Assembly: GCA_947626335.1 (NCBI GenBank)
Contig: CANQRY010000004.1
Span: forward strand, 1-52,969
DNA length: 52,969 bases
Direction of reading: 5' to 3'
Origin: an uncultured Clostridia bacterium
Lineage (GTDB): Bacteria > Bacillota > Clostridia > TANB77 > CAG-508
Shown here: positions 25,245 through 34,515 of the stretch, piece by piece
How positions within the stretch are numbered: the first letter of the stretch is position 1
Layout of the letters: the number at the start of each line of letters is the position of its first letter
The notes under the pieces: generated by a model
Told to the model about the DNA's origin: nothing
The model's database searches: none
What the model saw: only the letters and a program-made list of their open reading frames with translations
Translations under genes and position numbers: made by a program

Positions 25245-28200
25245 ATGGCAGATGTAAAGTGGACAAAAGAACAACTACAAGCAATAGAAGAAAAAGGGTC
25301 AAATATTTTAGTAGCCGCTGCTGCAGGTAGTGGTAAAACTGCTGTGCTCGTTGAAAGAATTATACATAAAATAATTTGTGAAAAAATAGATATAGATAAA
25401 ATGTTAGTAGTAACATTTACAAACGCTGCTGCTAGCGAAATGAGAGAAAGAATACTAGAAGCTATATATAAAAAGCTAGAAACTGAGCCACAAAATGTTC
25501 ATTTACAAAGACAAATTACACTATTAAATAAAGCAAGTATCTGCACAATTCACTCATTTTGTTTAGATGTAATACGAAACCACTTTTACGAAATAAATAT
25601 GCCAAATAATTTTAGAGTAGCAGATACTGCAGAAATAGACCTTTTAAAGCAAGACACATTAGAAGACTTATTTGAAGAAAAATATGAACAAGAAAACAAA
25701 GAATTTATAGAATTGCTAGAAACATATTCATCTTATAGGTCAGACGATAATTTGCAAGAACTAATATTAAATATATATAATTTTATTCAAAGCACTCCAT
25801 ATCCAGAAAAATGGCTTGAAAACAGTATTAAATTATTTGAAGAAAACTTAAATGCAAGTGATTTTTCTAAAACTATTTGGGGAGAAATTTTAATTAATTA
25901 TGCAAAAGAAGCAATAGCAGAATCTATTATGCAGCTTCAAGATATAAATAACGAATTAAGAAAACATGTAGAACTTGCAAAATTTTTTCAAACAATATCT
26001 GAAGAAATTATAGAACTTCAAGGAATTTTAGAAACATGTGATAACTGGGACATAACATATCAAAAACTTCAAAATTTTAATTTTAAAAAATGGCCAGTAG
26101 ATAAACAAGTAACTTTAAGCTTAAAAGAAGAGGCTAAAAGCATAAGAGATAGTGTAAAAAAGAAAATAAACGAAAAAATAAAAAATATAATTTGCAAAGA
26201 ATCTTTAGAAATATCTGAAGACTTTAAAACAATGCTTCCAATTATGCAAAGTTTAAAAAACATAGTTTTAGAATTTTCAAAAAAATTTGCAGAAAATAAA
26301 AAAGAAAAAAATATTATTGATTTTAATGATATAGAGCATTTAGCATTAAAAATATTAGTAGATGAAAATGGTAAAAAAACTGAAACTTCAAAAAAATATA
26401 CAGAGAAATTTTTAGAAATTGCAATAGATGAGTACCAAGATAGCAACTTAGTGCAAGAAGCGATTTTAAATAGTGTTTCAAATGGAAAAAATATTTTCAT
26501 GGTTGGAGACGTAAAACAAAGTATATATAAATTTAGAGGCGCAAGGCCAGAACTATTTTTAGATAAATATGAAAAATACAAATTAAAAGAAGAATTAAAA
26601 ACTGACGATAATTTAAAAATTCAACTATTTCGCAATTTTAGAAGCAGACAAAACATACTAGATTTTACAAATTTAGTATTTGAAGCTATTATGACAAAAG
26701 AAGTTGGGAACATTTTATATAATGAAATAGAATACTTAAATTATGGTGCAAACTATCCAGAGCCAGAAGAGAAAAAAGCAAATTATGCAGGAATAGCTGA
26801 AATGCTAATTTTAGATTTAAAAGAAGAAGAAGGTAGTATAACTGCCTTCCAAAGTGATACTGAAGAACCAGAAGATGATGAAGCAGAAAGAGTAGAAGAT
26901 GAAGTATTAGAAGCAAAATTAGTTGCAAACAAAATACAAGAGCTTTTAAAAAGTAATTATTTAGTTTATGATAAAAATAAAGGTTATAGACCTATTAAAC
27001 CAAAAGATATTGTAATACTTTTAAGGGCTACAAGTACGCTAGCACCTATTTATGAAAAGGAATTATTAGATTTAAATCTTCCTGTATTTAGCGATAGCTC
27101 TACTTCATACTTAGAAACAGTAGAAGTAGAAACTATACTTTCAGTACTAAAAATTATAGATAACCCTATGCAAGACATTCCATTAGTAGTAGTTTTAAGG
27201 TCTATAATAGGAAATTTTACAGACAATGATTTAATTAAAATAAGACTAATAGATAGAAATTGCAGTTTTTACGAGGCTTTAGTAAAGGCAAGAATAAGTG
27301 TAGAAGATTTATTAAAAGAAAAAATAGAAAAGCTATTTAAAAAATTAGAAGACTGGAAAACAAAAGAAAAATACATGGCTTTAGATGAGCTTATTTGGCA
27401 AATATATTTGGATACAGGCTATTATCAGTATGTAGGGTTACTTCCAAATGGTGCTTTAAGACAAGCAAACCTAAAAAGTTTATTTGAAAAAGCAAAACAA
27501 TATGAATCAGCAAGTTATAAAGGCTTATTTAATTTTATTAACTTTATTGAAAAGCTAAAAGGACAAAATGGAGACTTATCTCCAGCAAAACTAATAGGAG
27601 AGAATGAAGACGTAATTAGAATTATGAGTATTCATAAGAGCAAAGGTTTAGAGTTTCCAATAGTATTTTTGTGTAATTGCCAAAAAAAATTTAATTTTAA
27701 AGACCTAAATGATAATATATTACTTCACCAAGACTTAGGTTTTGGACCTACTTTAATAAATACTAACAAACGCATAAAATACAATACTTTGGCAAAAGAA
27801 GCAATAAAACTAAAAATGAAGCAAGAAACTATTTCAGAAGAAGAAAGAATACTATATGTAGCCTTAACAAGAGCAAAAGAAAAGCTATATATTACAGCAA
27901 GAAGTAAAGATTTTGAAAAAGAATTAAATGCTAAAAAGCAAGAATTAAATTTATATTTTCCAAGTGATAATAGCTTAAAGTTAGATTATAAGCTAATTCA
28001 AAAAGGAAAATCATATTTAGATTGGCTACTATGCGTATACCTATTAGGCAAAGATACTAAAATTACTTTAAAAGGTAAAGAAATTCCTTTAGAAGAAATA
28101 GTTACTGTTAAAACATATACTAAAGGTGAATTACTAAAACTATTAGATAAAAAGAGCCAAGAAGAAGTAGTTAATATAAAAGAAATAATAAATGAAAATT

Positions 28201-28961
28201 TAAAAAAGGTTTCAAAAGTTGAATCAGAAAAAATACAAGAAGAATTAAAAAACACTTTAAATTGGACGTATTCAAATTTAATTGATACAAAACTTCCTAC
28301 TAAAACTTCTGTAACAAATATAAAGCAAGAAAAATTGCGCTTGCAAGAAGCAGAAAGCGTAAATTTAGAAGAACAAATACAGAAAGAAGATGAGCAAAAT
28401 ACCTTTAAAGAAATTGTGCCAAAATTTTTGGAAGAAACCACAAAAATATCAAATGCAAAAAAGGGAAGCTTAGTACACTTATGTATTCAAAAATTAGATG
28501 AAAAGAAAGACTATACCTTAGAAAGCATTAAAGCCTTAGTTCAAAATTTAGTAGAAAAAGAAATTATTACTTCAAATGAAGCAGATGCAATAGACACAAA
28601 TTTAATTTATAATTATACTAAATCAGATTTATTTAAAGAATTAAAAGAGGCAAAAGAAGTGCATAAAGAACAGCCATTTTATATTAGCCTTCCAGCAGAA
28701 GAAGTTATTAAAGAGGCAAAAGAAGCGGGCTCTAAAAAATACATATTAGTACAAGGAATAATTGACCTATATTATATAAATAAAAATGATGAACTAATTT
28801 TAATAGATTTTAAAACAGATTATATAGGAAAAGAAAAAGATGATAAGGAAAAAATTTATGAAAAATACAAAGTGCAATTAGACATATATAAAAGAGCACT
28901 AGAGCAAGCATTAGGAAGAAAAGTAAATAAAGCACAACTATATTTATTAAAAGATATTTAA
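25245..28961 (+). CDS. addA: ATP-dependent helicase/nuclease subunit A
   Basis: 1238 aa, full length. UvrD-like helicase motifs: Walker A AAAAGSGKTAVLVERI (about 24-39), VVTFTNAAASEMRERI, IDEYQDSNLVQE (motif II), VGDVKQSIYKFRGARPELF (motif III), IHKSKGLEFP (motif V) and VALTRAKEKLYI (motif VI). The C-terminal RecB-type nuclease has LILIDFKTDYIG. AddAB processes double-strand breaks for recombination. The usual partner addB is not adjacent; an unrelated cassette gene and spoIIQ lie upstream instead. Confidence 0.96.
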   Translation: MADVKWTKEQLQAIEEKGSNILVAAAAGSGKTAVLVERIIHKIICEKIDIDKMLVVTFTNAAASEMRERILEAIYKKLETEPQNVHLQRQITLLNKASICTIHSFCLDVIRNHFYEINMPNNFRVADTAEIDLLKQDTLEDLFEEKYEQENKEFIELLETYSSYRSDDNLQELILNIYNFIQSTPYPEKWLENSIKLFEENLNASDFSKTIWGEILINYAKEAIAESIMQLQDINNELRKHVELAKFFQTISEEIIELQGILETCDNWDITYQKLQNFNFKKWPVDKQVTLSLKEEAKSIRDSVKKKINEKIKNIICKESLEISEDFKTMLPIMQSLKNIVLEFSKKFAENKKEKNIIDFNDIEHLALKILVDENGKKTETSKKYTEKFLEIAIDEYQDSNLVQEAILNSVSNGKNIFMVGDVKQSIYKFRGARPELFLDKYEKYKLKEELKTDDNLKIQLFRNFRSRQNILDFTNLVFEAIMTKEVGNILYNEIEYLNYGANYPEPEEKKANYAGIAEMLILDLKEEEGSITAFQSDTEEPEDDEAERVEDEVLEAKLVANKIQELLKSNYLVYDKNKGYRPIKPKDIVILLRATSTLAPIYEKELLDLNLPVFSDSSTSYLETVEVETILSVLKIIDNPMQDIPLVVVLRSIIGNFTDNDLIKIRLIDRNCSFYEALVKARISVEDLLKEKIEKLFKKLEDWKTKEKYMALDELIWQIYLDTGYYQYVGLLPNGALRQANLKSLFEKAKQYESASYKGLFNFINFIEKLKGQNGDLSPAKLIGENEDVIRIMSIHKSKGLEFPIVFLCNCQKKFNFKDLNDNILLHQDLGFGPTLINTNKRIKYNTLAKEAIKLKMKQETISEEERILYVALTRAKEKLYITARSKDFEKELNAKKQELNLYFPSDNSLKLDYKLIQKGKSYLDWLLCVYLLGKDTKITLKGKEIPLEEIVTVKTYTKGELLKLLDKKSQEEVVNIKEIINENLKKVSKVESEKIQEELKNTLNWTYSNLIDTKLPTKTSVTNIKQEKLRLQEAESVNLEEQIQKEDEQNTFKEIVPKFLEETTKISNAKKGSLVHLCIQKLDEKKDYTLESIKALVQNLVEKEIITSNEADAIDTNLIYNYTKSDLFKELKEAKEVHKEQPFYISLPAEEVIKEAKEAGSKKYILVQGIIDLYYINKNDELILIDFKTDYIGKEKDDKEKIYEKYKVQLDIYKRALEQALGRKVNKAQLYLLKDI

Positions 28962-28978
28962 AACTTTAGGAGGAATAT

Positions 28979-30418
28979 ATGAAAGAAAAATATGATATAA
29001 TTGCAGTTGGAGCTGGTCCAAGTTCAATATTTATGGCTTATGAATTAATTCAGCTTCACAAAGACAAAAGAATTTTACTAATAGAGCAGGGAAGAAAAGT
29101 AGAAGATAGATATTGCCCAATTGATAAAACAGGAAAATGCATTAAATGTAAACCATTTTGTAACATTACAAGCGGATTTTCAGGAGCAGGAGCATTTTCA
29201 GACGGAAAATTATCATTATACAATAAAGATGATGAAGACATACATATTGGCGGAATTTTGCACGAATACATAGGAGTTCCAAAAACCAAAGAATTAATAG
29301 ACTACACAGATAAAATATATTTAAAATTCGGTGCAGATACTAAACTTGAAGGAACAGAGCATAAAGAAGAAATTAAAAAAATTTATGACAAAGCAAAAAA
29401 AGAAGGAATTACTTTAATAAATATTCCAATTCGTCATTTAGGAACAGAAAAAGCACATGAACTATATAAAAAGCTAGAAAATTATCTAGAAGAACATAAT
29501 GTATCAATAATGTATCAAACAATAGTAGAAGACTTAATAATAGAAAAAAATGAAATTAAAGGTGTAAAAATAAAGCCTTCAAGTAAGCTTATGGATGAAG
29601 AAGCACAGCTAGAAGAAATTTATGCAGATAATGTAGTTTTAGCAGTTGGCAGAAAAGGAGCAAACTGGCTTGTAAATATGTGCGAAAAGCATAAAATAAA
29701 AACAACATCAGGAATTGTAGATATAGGTGTTCGTTATGAACTACCAGATAAAATTATGAAAGATATAAATACATACATGTATGAAGGAAAATTTGTAGGA
29801 AAACCAGAGCCCTTTAAAGATAAAATAAGAACATTTTGCCAAAATCCAAGTGGGTTTGTATCATCAGAAGTGTATGACAATAATTTAAGTTTAGTAAATG
29901 GGCATTCATATAAAGAAAGAAAAAGTACAAATACAAATTTAGCGATTTTAGTATCACACCACTTTACATATCCGTTTAATAAACCAATTGATTATGGTAG
30001 AAATGTAGCTAAAAACTTAAATGAACTAGGAGCAGGAAATATTTTAGTTCAAAGATTAGGCGATATTTATAGAGGAAAAAGAACATGGGAAAAGGAGCTA
30101 GCAAACAATAGCGTTGTACCAACATTAAAATCAGCAGTTCCAGGAGATATAACTTATGCAATTGGTTATAGAACAATGACAGATATTATAAACTTTATTC
30201 GTAGCATGGACAAAGTAATAGAAGGTTTTGCAGATCCAGATAATCTTTTATATGCACCAGAAATTAAGTTTTATAGTAATCAAGTAGTAATAGACAATAA
30301 CTTTGAGTCTAGCGTAAAAGGTTTATATTCTATAGGTGATGGCGGAGGAATGACTAGAGGCTTAATGATGGCATCTGCATCAGGAGTACAAATGGCAAGA
30401 ATATTAGCAGAAAAATAA
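28979..30418 (+). CDS. FAD-dependent oxidoreductase (COG2509-like)
   Basis: 479 aa. N-terminal dinucleotide fold DIIAVGAGPSSIFMAYEL (about 5-22). A cysteine-rich segment follows, CPIDKTGKCIKCKPFCNITS (about 49-68), then GFSGAGAFSDGKLSLY. The C-terminal FAD signature is LYSIGDGGGMTRGLMMASASG. It resembles uncharacterised FAD-dependent dehydrogenases found widely in clostridia; the substrate is unknown. It lies 17 bases after addA and 18 bases before dnaE, so it is probably part of one transcript. SD TAGGAGG. Confidence 0.88.
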   Translation: MKEKYDIIAVGAGPSSIFMAYELIQLHKDKRILLIEQGRKVEDRYCPIDKTGKCIKCKPFCNITSGFSGAGAFSDGKLSLYNKDDEDIHIGGILHEYIGVPKTKELIDYTDKIYLKFGADTKLEGTEHKEEIKKIYDKAKKEGITLINIPIRHLGTEKAHELYKKLENYLEEHNVSIMYQTIVEDLIIEKNEIKGVKIKPSSKLMDEEAQLEEIYADNVVLAVGRKGANWLVNMCEKHKIKTTSGIVDIGVRYELPDKIMKDINTYMYEGKFVGKPEPFKDKIRTFCQNPSGFVSSEVYDNNLSLVNGHSYKERKSTNTNLAILVSHHFTYPFNKPIDYGRNVAKNLNELGAGNILVQRLGDIYRGKRTWEKELANNSVVPTLKSAVPGDITYAIGYRTMTDIINFIRSMDKVIEGFADPDNLLYAPEIKFYSNQVVIDNNFESSVKGLYSIGDGGGMTRGLMMASASGVQMARILAEK

Positions 30419-30436
30419 AATAAAGGAGAAAAACTT

Positions 30437-33400
30437 ATGTCAAATTTTGTGCATTTACATATACATAGTGAATTTAGCTTATTAGATGGAGCAAACAGAA
30501 TAAAAGATTTGCCAGTACGTGCAAAAGAGCTTGGAATGGACTCAATAGCCATTACCGACCATGGAGCTATGTTTGGTGCAATTGATTTTTATAAAGCTTG
30601 TAAAGCCAATGGTGTTAAGCCAATTATTGGCTGTGAGGTATATGTTGCACCACGTTCAAGATTTGACAAAGACCCTAACTTAGATGCAAAATACAGCCAT
30701 TTAATTCTGCTTGCAAAAAATAATGATGGTTATAAAAACTTAGCAAAGTTAGTATCAATAGGATATACAGAAGGCTTTTATTATAAGCCACGTATAGATC
30801 ATGAGGTACTTGAAAAATATCATGAAGGGCTAGTATGCTGTAGTGCTTGCTTAGCAGGAGAAGTAAATCAAGCAATACTTTCAAATGATATGGAAAAAGC
30901 AAAACAAGTTGCGTTATGGTTTAAAAATCTATTTAAAGAAGACTACTATTTAGAAATTCAAAACAATGGAATTAAAGAGCAAGTTTTAGCAAATCAAAAA
31001 CTAATTGAACTTTCAAGAGAACTGAATATTCCACTTGTTGCAACAAATGATGCACATTATTTAAAAAGAGAAGATGCATATAATCATGAGGTACTTTTAT
31101 GTATTCAAACTGGAAAACGCATGACAGATGAAGACAGAATGCGTTTTGAAACAGATGAACTATATGTAAAATCGCCTGAAGAAATGATAGAGTATTTTAA
31201 AAATGTACCAGATGCAATAGAAAATACTGTAAAAATAGCTGAAAAGTGTAATGTTGAGTTTGAATTTGGACATACTATTCTTCCTAATTATGACGTACCA
31301 GAAGAATTTAGCTCACATTATGATTATTTAGAAAAACTTACAATGGACGGCTTAAAAAGGCGTTATGAAAAAAATGGAGAAATACCTGAAAATATTTTAG
31401 AAAGAGCAAAATATGAACTTAGTGTTATTAACAGAATGGGATATGTAGACTACTTTTTAATAGTATGGGATTATATAAATTATGCTAAAACACACGATAT
31501 TCCAGTAGGCCCAGGGCGTGGCTCTGGAGCAGGTTCTATTGTAGCATATAGTATAGGAATTACAGATATAGACCCAATAAAATATGGACTTATATTTGAA
31601 CGTTTTTTAAATCCAGAAAGAATTAGCATGCCGGATTTTGACGTTGACTTTTGCTATGAAAAAAGAGATAAAGTAATAGAATATGTTGAATCAAAATATG
31701 GAAAAGACCATGTTTCACAAATTATTACATTTGGTACAATGTCTGCAAGAATGGTTATTCGAGATGTTGCAAGAGTACTAGACCTTCCTTATGCAGATGC
31801 TGATAAGCTTGCAAAAATGATACCAAATGAAATACATATTACAATAAAAAAAGCCATGGAGCAAAATAGAGAGCTAAAAGAGCTTTACGAAAATAGCGCA
31901 GAAATGAAAAAACTTTTAGATATTGCAATGGCTTTAGAAGGAATGCCAAGACAGGCGTCTACTCATGCTTGTGGCATTGTTATTACAAAAGAACCTGTTG
32001 TAAATTATGTTCCACTTTATGTAAGAGATGGTGCAATATCTACACAGTATATAATGACAACCCTAGAAGAACTAGGACTTTTAAAAATGGACTTTTTAGG
32101 TCTTCGTACACTAACTGTTATACAAGATACCATTGATTTGGTAAAGAAAAATAGAGGAATAGATATAAAATTTGATGAAGAAATGAATGACCCAAAAGTA
32201 TATAAACTATGGCAAAATGGAGAATCTGTTGGAATTTTCCAATTTGAAAGCCAAGGAATGACAAACTTCATGAAAGAGCTAAAACCAGATTGCCTAGAGG
32301 ATATTATAGCAGGAGTATCACTATATAGACCAGGCCCAATGGACCAAATTCCAAGATATATTGCAAACAAAAAAGATCCAGAACATGCAGTATACACACA
32401 TCCAGCACTAAAGCCAATACTAGAAGTAACTTATGGATGTATGGTATATCAAGAGCAAGTTATGCAAATAGTAAGAGACCTAGCGGGCTATTCATTAGGT
32501 AGAGCAGATTTAGTAAGACGTGCAATGGGCAAGAAAAAGCTAGACGTAATGGCAAAAGAAAGAGAAATATTTATAAATGGACAGCTAGATGAAAACGGAA
32601 ACATTATAGTTCCAGGGTGCGTGCGAAATGGAATAGATGAAAAATCAGCAAATAAAATATTTGATGAAATGGCAGAATTTGCAAAATATGCATTTAATAA
32701 ATCACATGCAGCAGCATATGCAGTGGTATCATATCAAACAGCATATTTAAAAGCATATTATCCAGCAGAATTTATGGCTGCAATGCTTAATAGCTTTTTA
32801 GGAAATTTAGATAAAGTTCCAGGCTATATTGAAGAATGTAAAAGACTAGGAATAGAAATTTTAAAACCAGACATTAACAAAAGTGATACAAGATTTACAG
32901 TAGATAAAAATCAAATTCGTTTTGGATTAGGAAGTATAAAAAATGTTGGCACATCCGCAGTTGACGAAATTGTAGAGGTTAGAAACAAAGACGGAGTTTT
33001 TAAAAACTTTAGCGATTTTTGTGAAAGAATTAAAGATTCACAAGTAAATAAAAAATGTATAGAAAGTTTAATAAAAGCAGGAGCATTTGATGAATTAGGA
33101 CAAACCAGAAAAACTTTATTAGCATCTTTTGAAGGCATAATAGATATGATAAATGACAGTGCAAAAAAGAGTTTTGCAGGTCAAGTAAGTATGTTTGATT
33201 TAAGCCAAGGAGAAGAAACAAATACTATTAAAGAAATGAAATATCAGTACAATATTTTACCAGAATTTTTGCCAAAAGAATTACTTAGCATGGAAAAAGA
33301 AATGTTAGGGCTATATATTTCAGGACATCCATTAGAAAACTTAAGAAATCAAATTGAATCTGTTACAAATATAAATACAATAATTTTAAGAGAGCTTGCA

Positions 33401-33949
33401 GAAACAGAAACTGAAGATGATGAAAACTTAAATATAGAGCAAAACTCAGCAAAGCTTAAATTTAAAGATGGACAAAATGTTATATATGCAGGAATTATAT
33501 CTTCTGTTAAAAAGAAATACACAAAAAATAATAAAATAATGGCATTCGTAACAGTAGAAGATTTATTTGGACAAGCAGAAATTATAGTATTTGAAAGCTG
33601 CTATCAAAACTGCTCTAATATTTTAATGAATGATAACATTGTTTTAGTTGAAGGAAGGCTTAGCATTAGAGAAGATGAAGAACCTAAAATTGTTGCAAGA
33701 ACAATAAAAGAATTTGCAGAAACAAAGAAAAAAGTTTTTAAACTTAACATTACAAATTTAAATGAAGAAACAAAACAAAAACTAAAAGGAGCAATTTTCT
33801 TCTTTACTGGTGAAAAAAATAATATGCCAATGCAAATTCAAAACGGAGATAAAATAGATACAACCAAAACTGAAATTTATATGAATAAAGAAATTTTATT
33901 GCAATTTAAAGATTTAGTAGGAGAAGAAAATGCAAGTGTTGAGGAATAA
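30437..33949 (+). CDS. dnaE: DNA polymerase III alpha subunit (DnaE type)
   Basis: 1170 aa, full length for DnaE1/DnaE3. The N-terminal PHP domain (HLHIHSEFSLLDGA, ITDHGAMFGAIDFYK) keeps its histidines. The polymerase core has GPGRGSGAGSIVAYS and the catalytic aspartates in MPDFDVDFCYEKRD. The helix-hairpin-helix region and the OB fold (NKIMAFVTVEDLFGQAEIIVF) lie near the C-terminus. It replicates DNA together with PolC in Firmicutes. The helix-hairpin-helix region and OB fold end before about residue 1090. Confidence 0.97.
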   Translation: MSNFVHLHIHSEFSLLDGANRIKDLPVRAKELGMDSIAITDHGAMFGAIDFYKACKANGVKPIIGCEVYVAPRSRFDKDPNLDAKYSHLILLAKNNDGYKNLAKLVSIGYTEGFYYKPRIDHEVLEKYHEGLVCCSACLAGEVNQAILSNDMEKAKQVALWFKNLFKEDYYLEIQNNGIKEQVLANQKLIELSRELNIPLVATNDAHYLKREDAYNHEVLLCIQTGKRMTDEDRMRFETDELYVKSPEEMIEYFKNVPDAIENTVKIAEKCNVEFEFGHTILPNYDVPEEFSSHYDYLEKLTMDGLKRRYEKNGEIPENILERAKYELSVINRMGYVDYFLIVWDYINYAKTHDIPVGPGRGSGAGSIVAYSIGITDIDPIKYGLIFERFLNPERISMPDFDVDFCYEKRDKVIEYVESKYGKDHVSQIITFGTMSARMVIRDVARVLDLPYADADKLAKMIPNEIHITIKKAMEQNRELKELYENSAEMKKLLDIAMALEGMPRQASTHACGIVITKEPVVNYVPLYVRDGAISTQYIMTTLEELGLLKMDFLGLRTLTVIQDTIDLVKKNRGIDIKFDEEMNDPKVYKLWQNGESVGIFQFESQGMTNFMKELKPDCLEDIIAGVSLYRPGPMDQIPRYIANKKDPEHAVYTHPALKPILEVTYGCMVYQEQVMQIVRDLAGYSLGRADLVRRAMGKKKLDVMAKEREIFINGQLDENGNIIVPGCVRNGIDEKSANKIFDEMAEFAKYAFNKSHAAAYAVVSYQTAYLKAYYPAEFMAAMLNSFLGNLDKVPGYIEECKRLGIEILKPDINKSDTRFTVDKNQIRFGLGSIKNVGTSAVDEIVEVRNKDGVFKNFSDFCERIKDSQVNKKCIESLIKAGAFDELGQTRKTLLASFEGIIDMINDSAKKSFAGQVSMFDLSQGEETNTIKEMKYQYNILPEFLPKELLSMEKEMLGLYISGHPLENLRNQIESVTNINTIILRELAETETEDDENLNIEQNSAKLKFKDGQNVIYAGIISSVKKKYTKNNKIMAFVTVEDLFGQAEIIVFESCYQNCSNILMNDNIVLVEGRLSIREDEEPKIVARTIKEFAETKKKVFKLNITNLNEETKQKLKGAIFFFTGEKNNMPMQIQNGDKIDTTKTEIYMNKEILLQFKDLVGEENASVEE

Positions 33950-34003
33950 ATACGAAATTAAAAAATATTTTTTAAGTAAAATGTAAAAAATCACTTTTTT
34001 TTC

Positions 34004-34032
34004 TTGATATTTTATGCTAATTATTGTATTAT
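34004..34032 (+). promoter_or_regulatory. Sigma-A promoter of the TadZ-like gene cluster
   Basis: TTGATA (34004-34009), 17 bases, TATTAT (34027-34032). Confidence 0.7.
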
Positions 34033-34097
34033 ATAATAAGTGAAAAAATATGAATTGAAATAGTTAATTGAAAAATAAGGAAGGGGCAAACAAATTT

Positions 34098-34511
34098 ATG
34101 AAAAAAGTAGTAACAATTTTATTTGTTTTTTTAATCATATTTGGAACAGTATTTGTTTACGCATCATCTACGCAAACAAATAATACACTAACTTCTGAAA
34201 CAACAACTACTACAAATTTAGTAGAATTAAAAGATAAAGCACTAAAAAGTCTAGAAGATTATCAAATTGCTTACGGAGACAATACTTATGGCTTAGCTGC
34301 TTATATTTTAAATATCATTAGAATTTATAGTATACCATTTGGATTTATTGGTATTGTTATAGCAGCAATCTACCGTTATGTAATTGGTATAAGAAAACTA
34401 GATGTTCAAGATAAAGGTTTTGGAGTGCTAGTTGCAATTATTACTGTAATGGTAATTTGCCAAGTGCTACCATTAATATTTGCAATCGTTGTAAGAGGTT
34501 GGAGGGGTTAA
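34098..34511 (+). CDS. Small membrane protein with pilin-like (VirB2/TrbC-type) layout
   Basis: 137 aa from the ATG at 34098, with GGAAGGGG upstream; an in-frame TTG at 34068 is unlikely. A signal peptide (about 5-22, ending VYASS) is followed by a Thr-rich stretch. Two long hydrophobic segments (about 70-92 and 105-131) are joined by a basic loop (YRYVIGIRKLDVQDK). This order matches VirB2/TrbC-type pilins, but no conserved residues prove it and no type IV secretion genes are near. It is the first gene of a trio with the TadZ-like and GGDEF-like genes; the gap is 4 bases. Confidence 0.7.
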   Translation: MKKVVTILFVFLIIFGTVFVYASSTQTNNTLTSETTTTTNLVELKDKALKSLEDYQIAYGDNTYGLAAYILNIIRIYSIPFGFIGIVIAAIYRYVIGIRKLDVQDKGFGVLVAIITVMVICQVLPLIFAIVVRGWRG

Positions 34512-34515
34512 ACAA

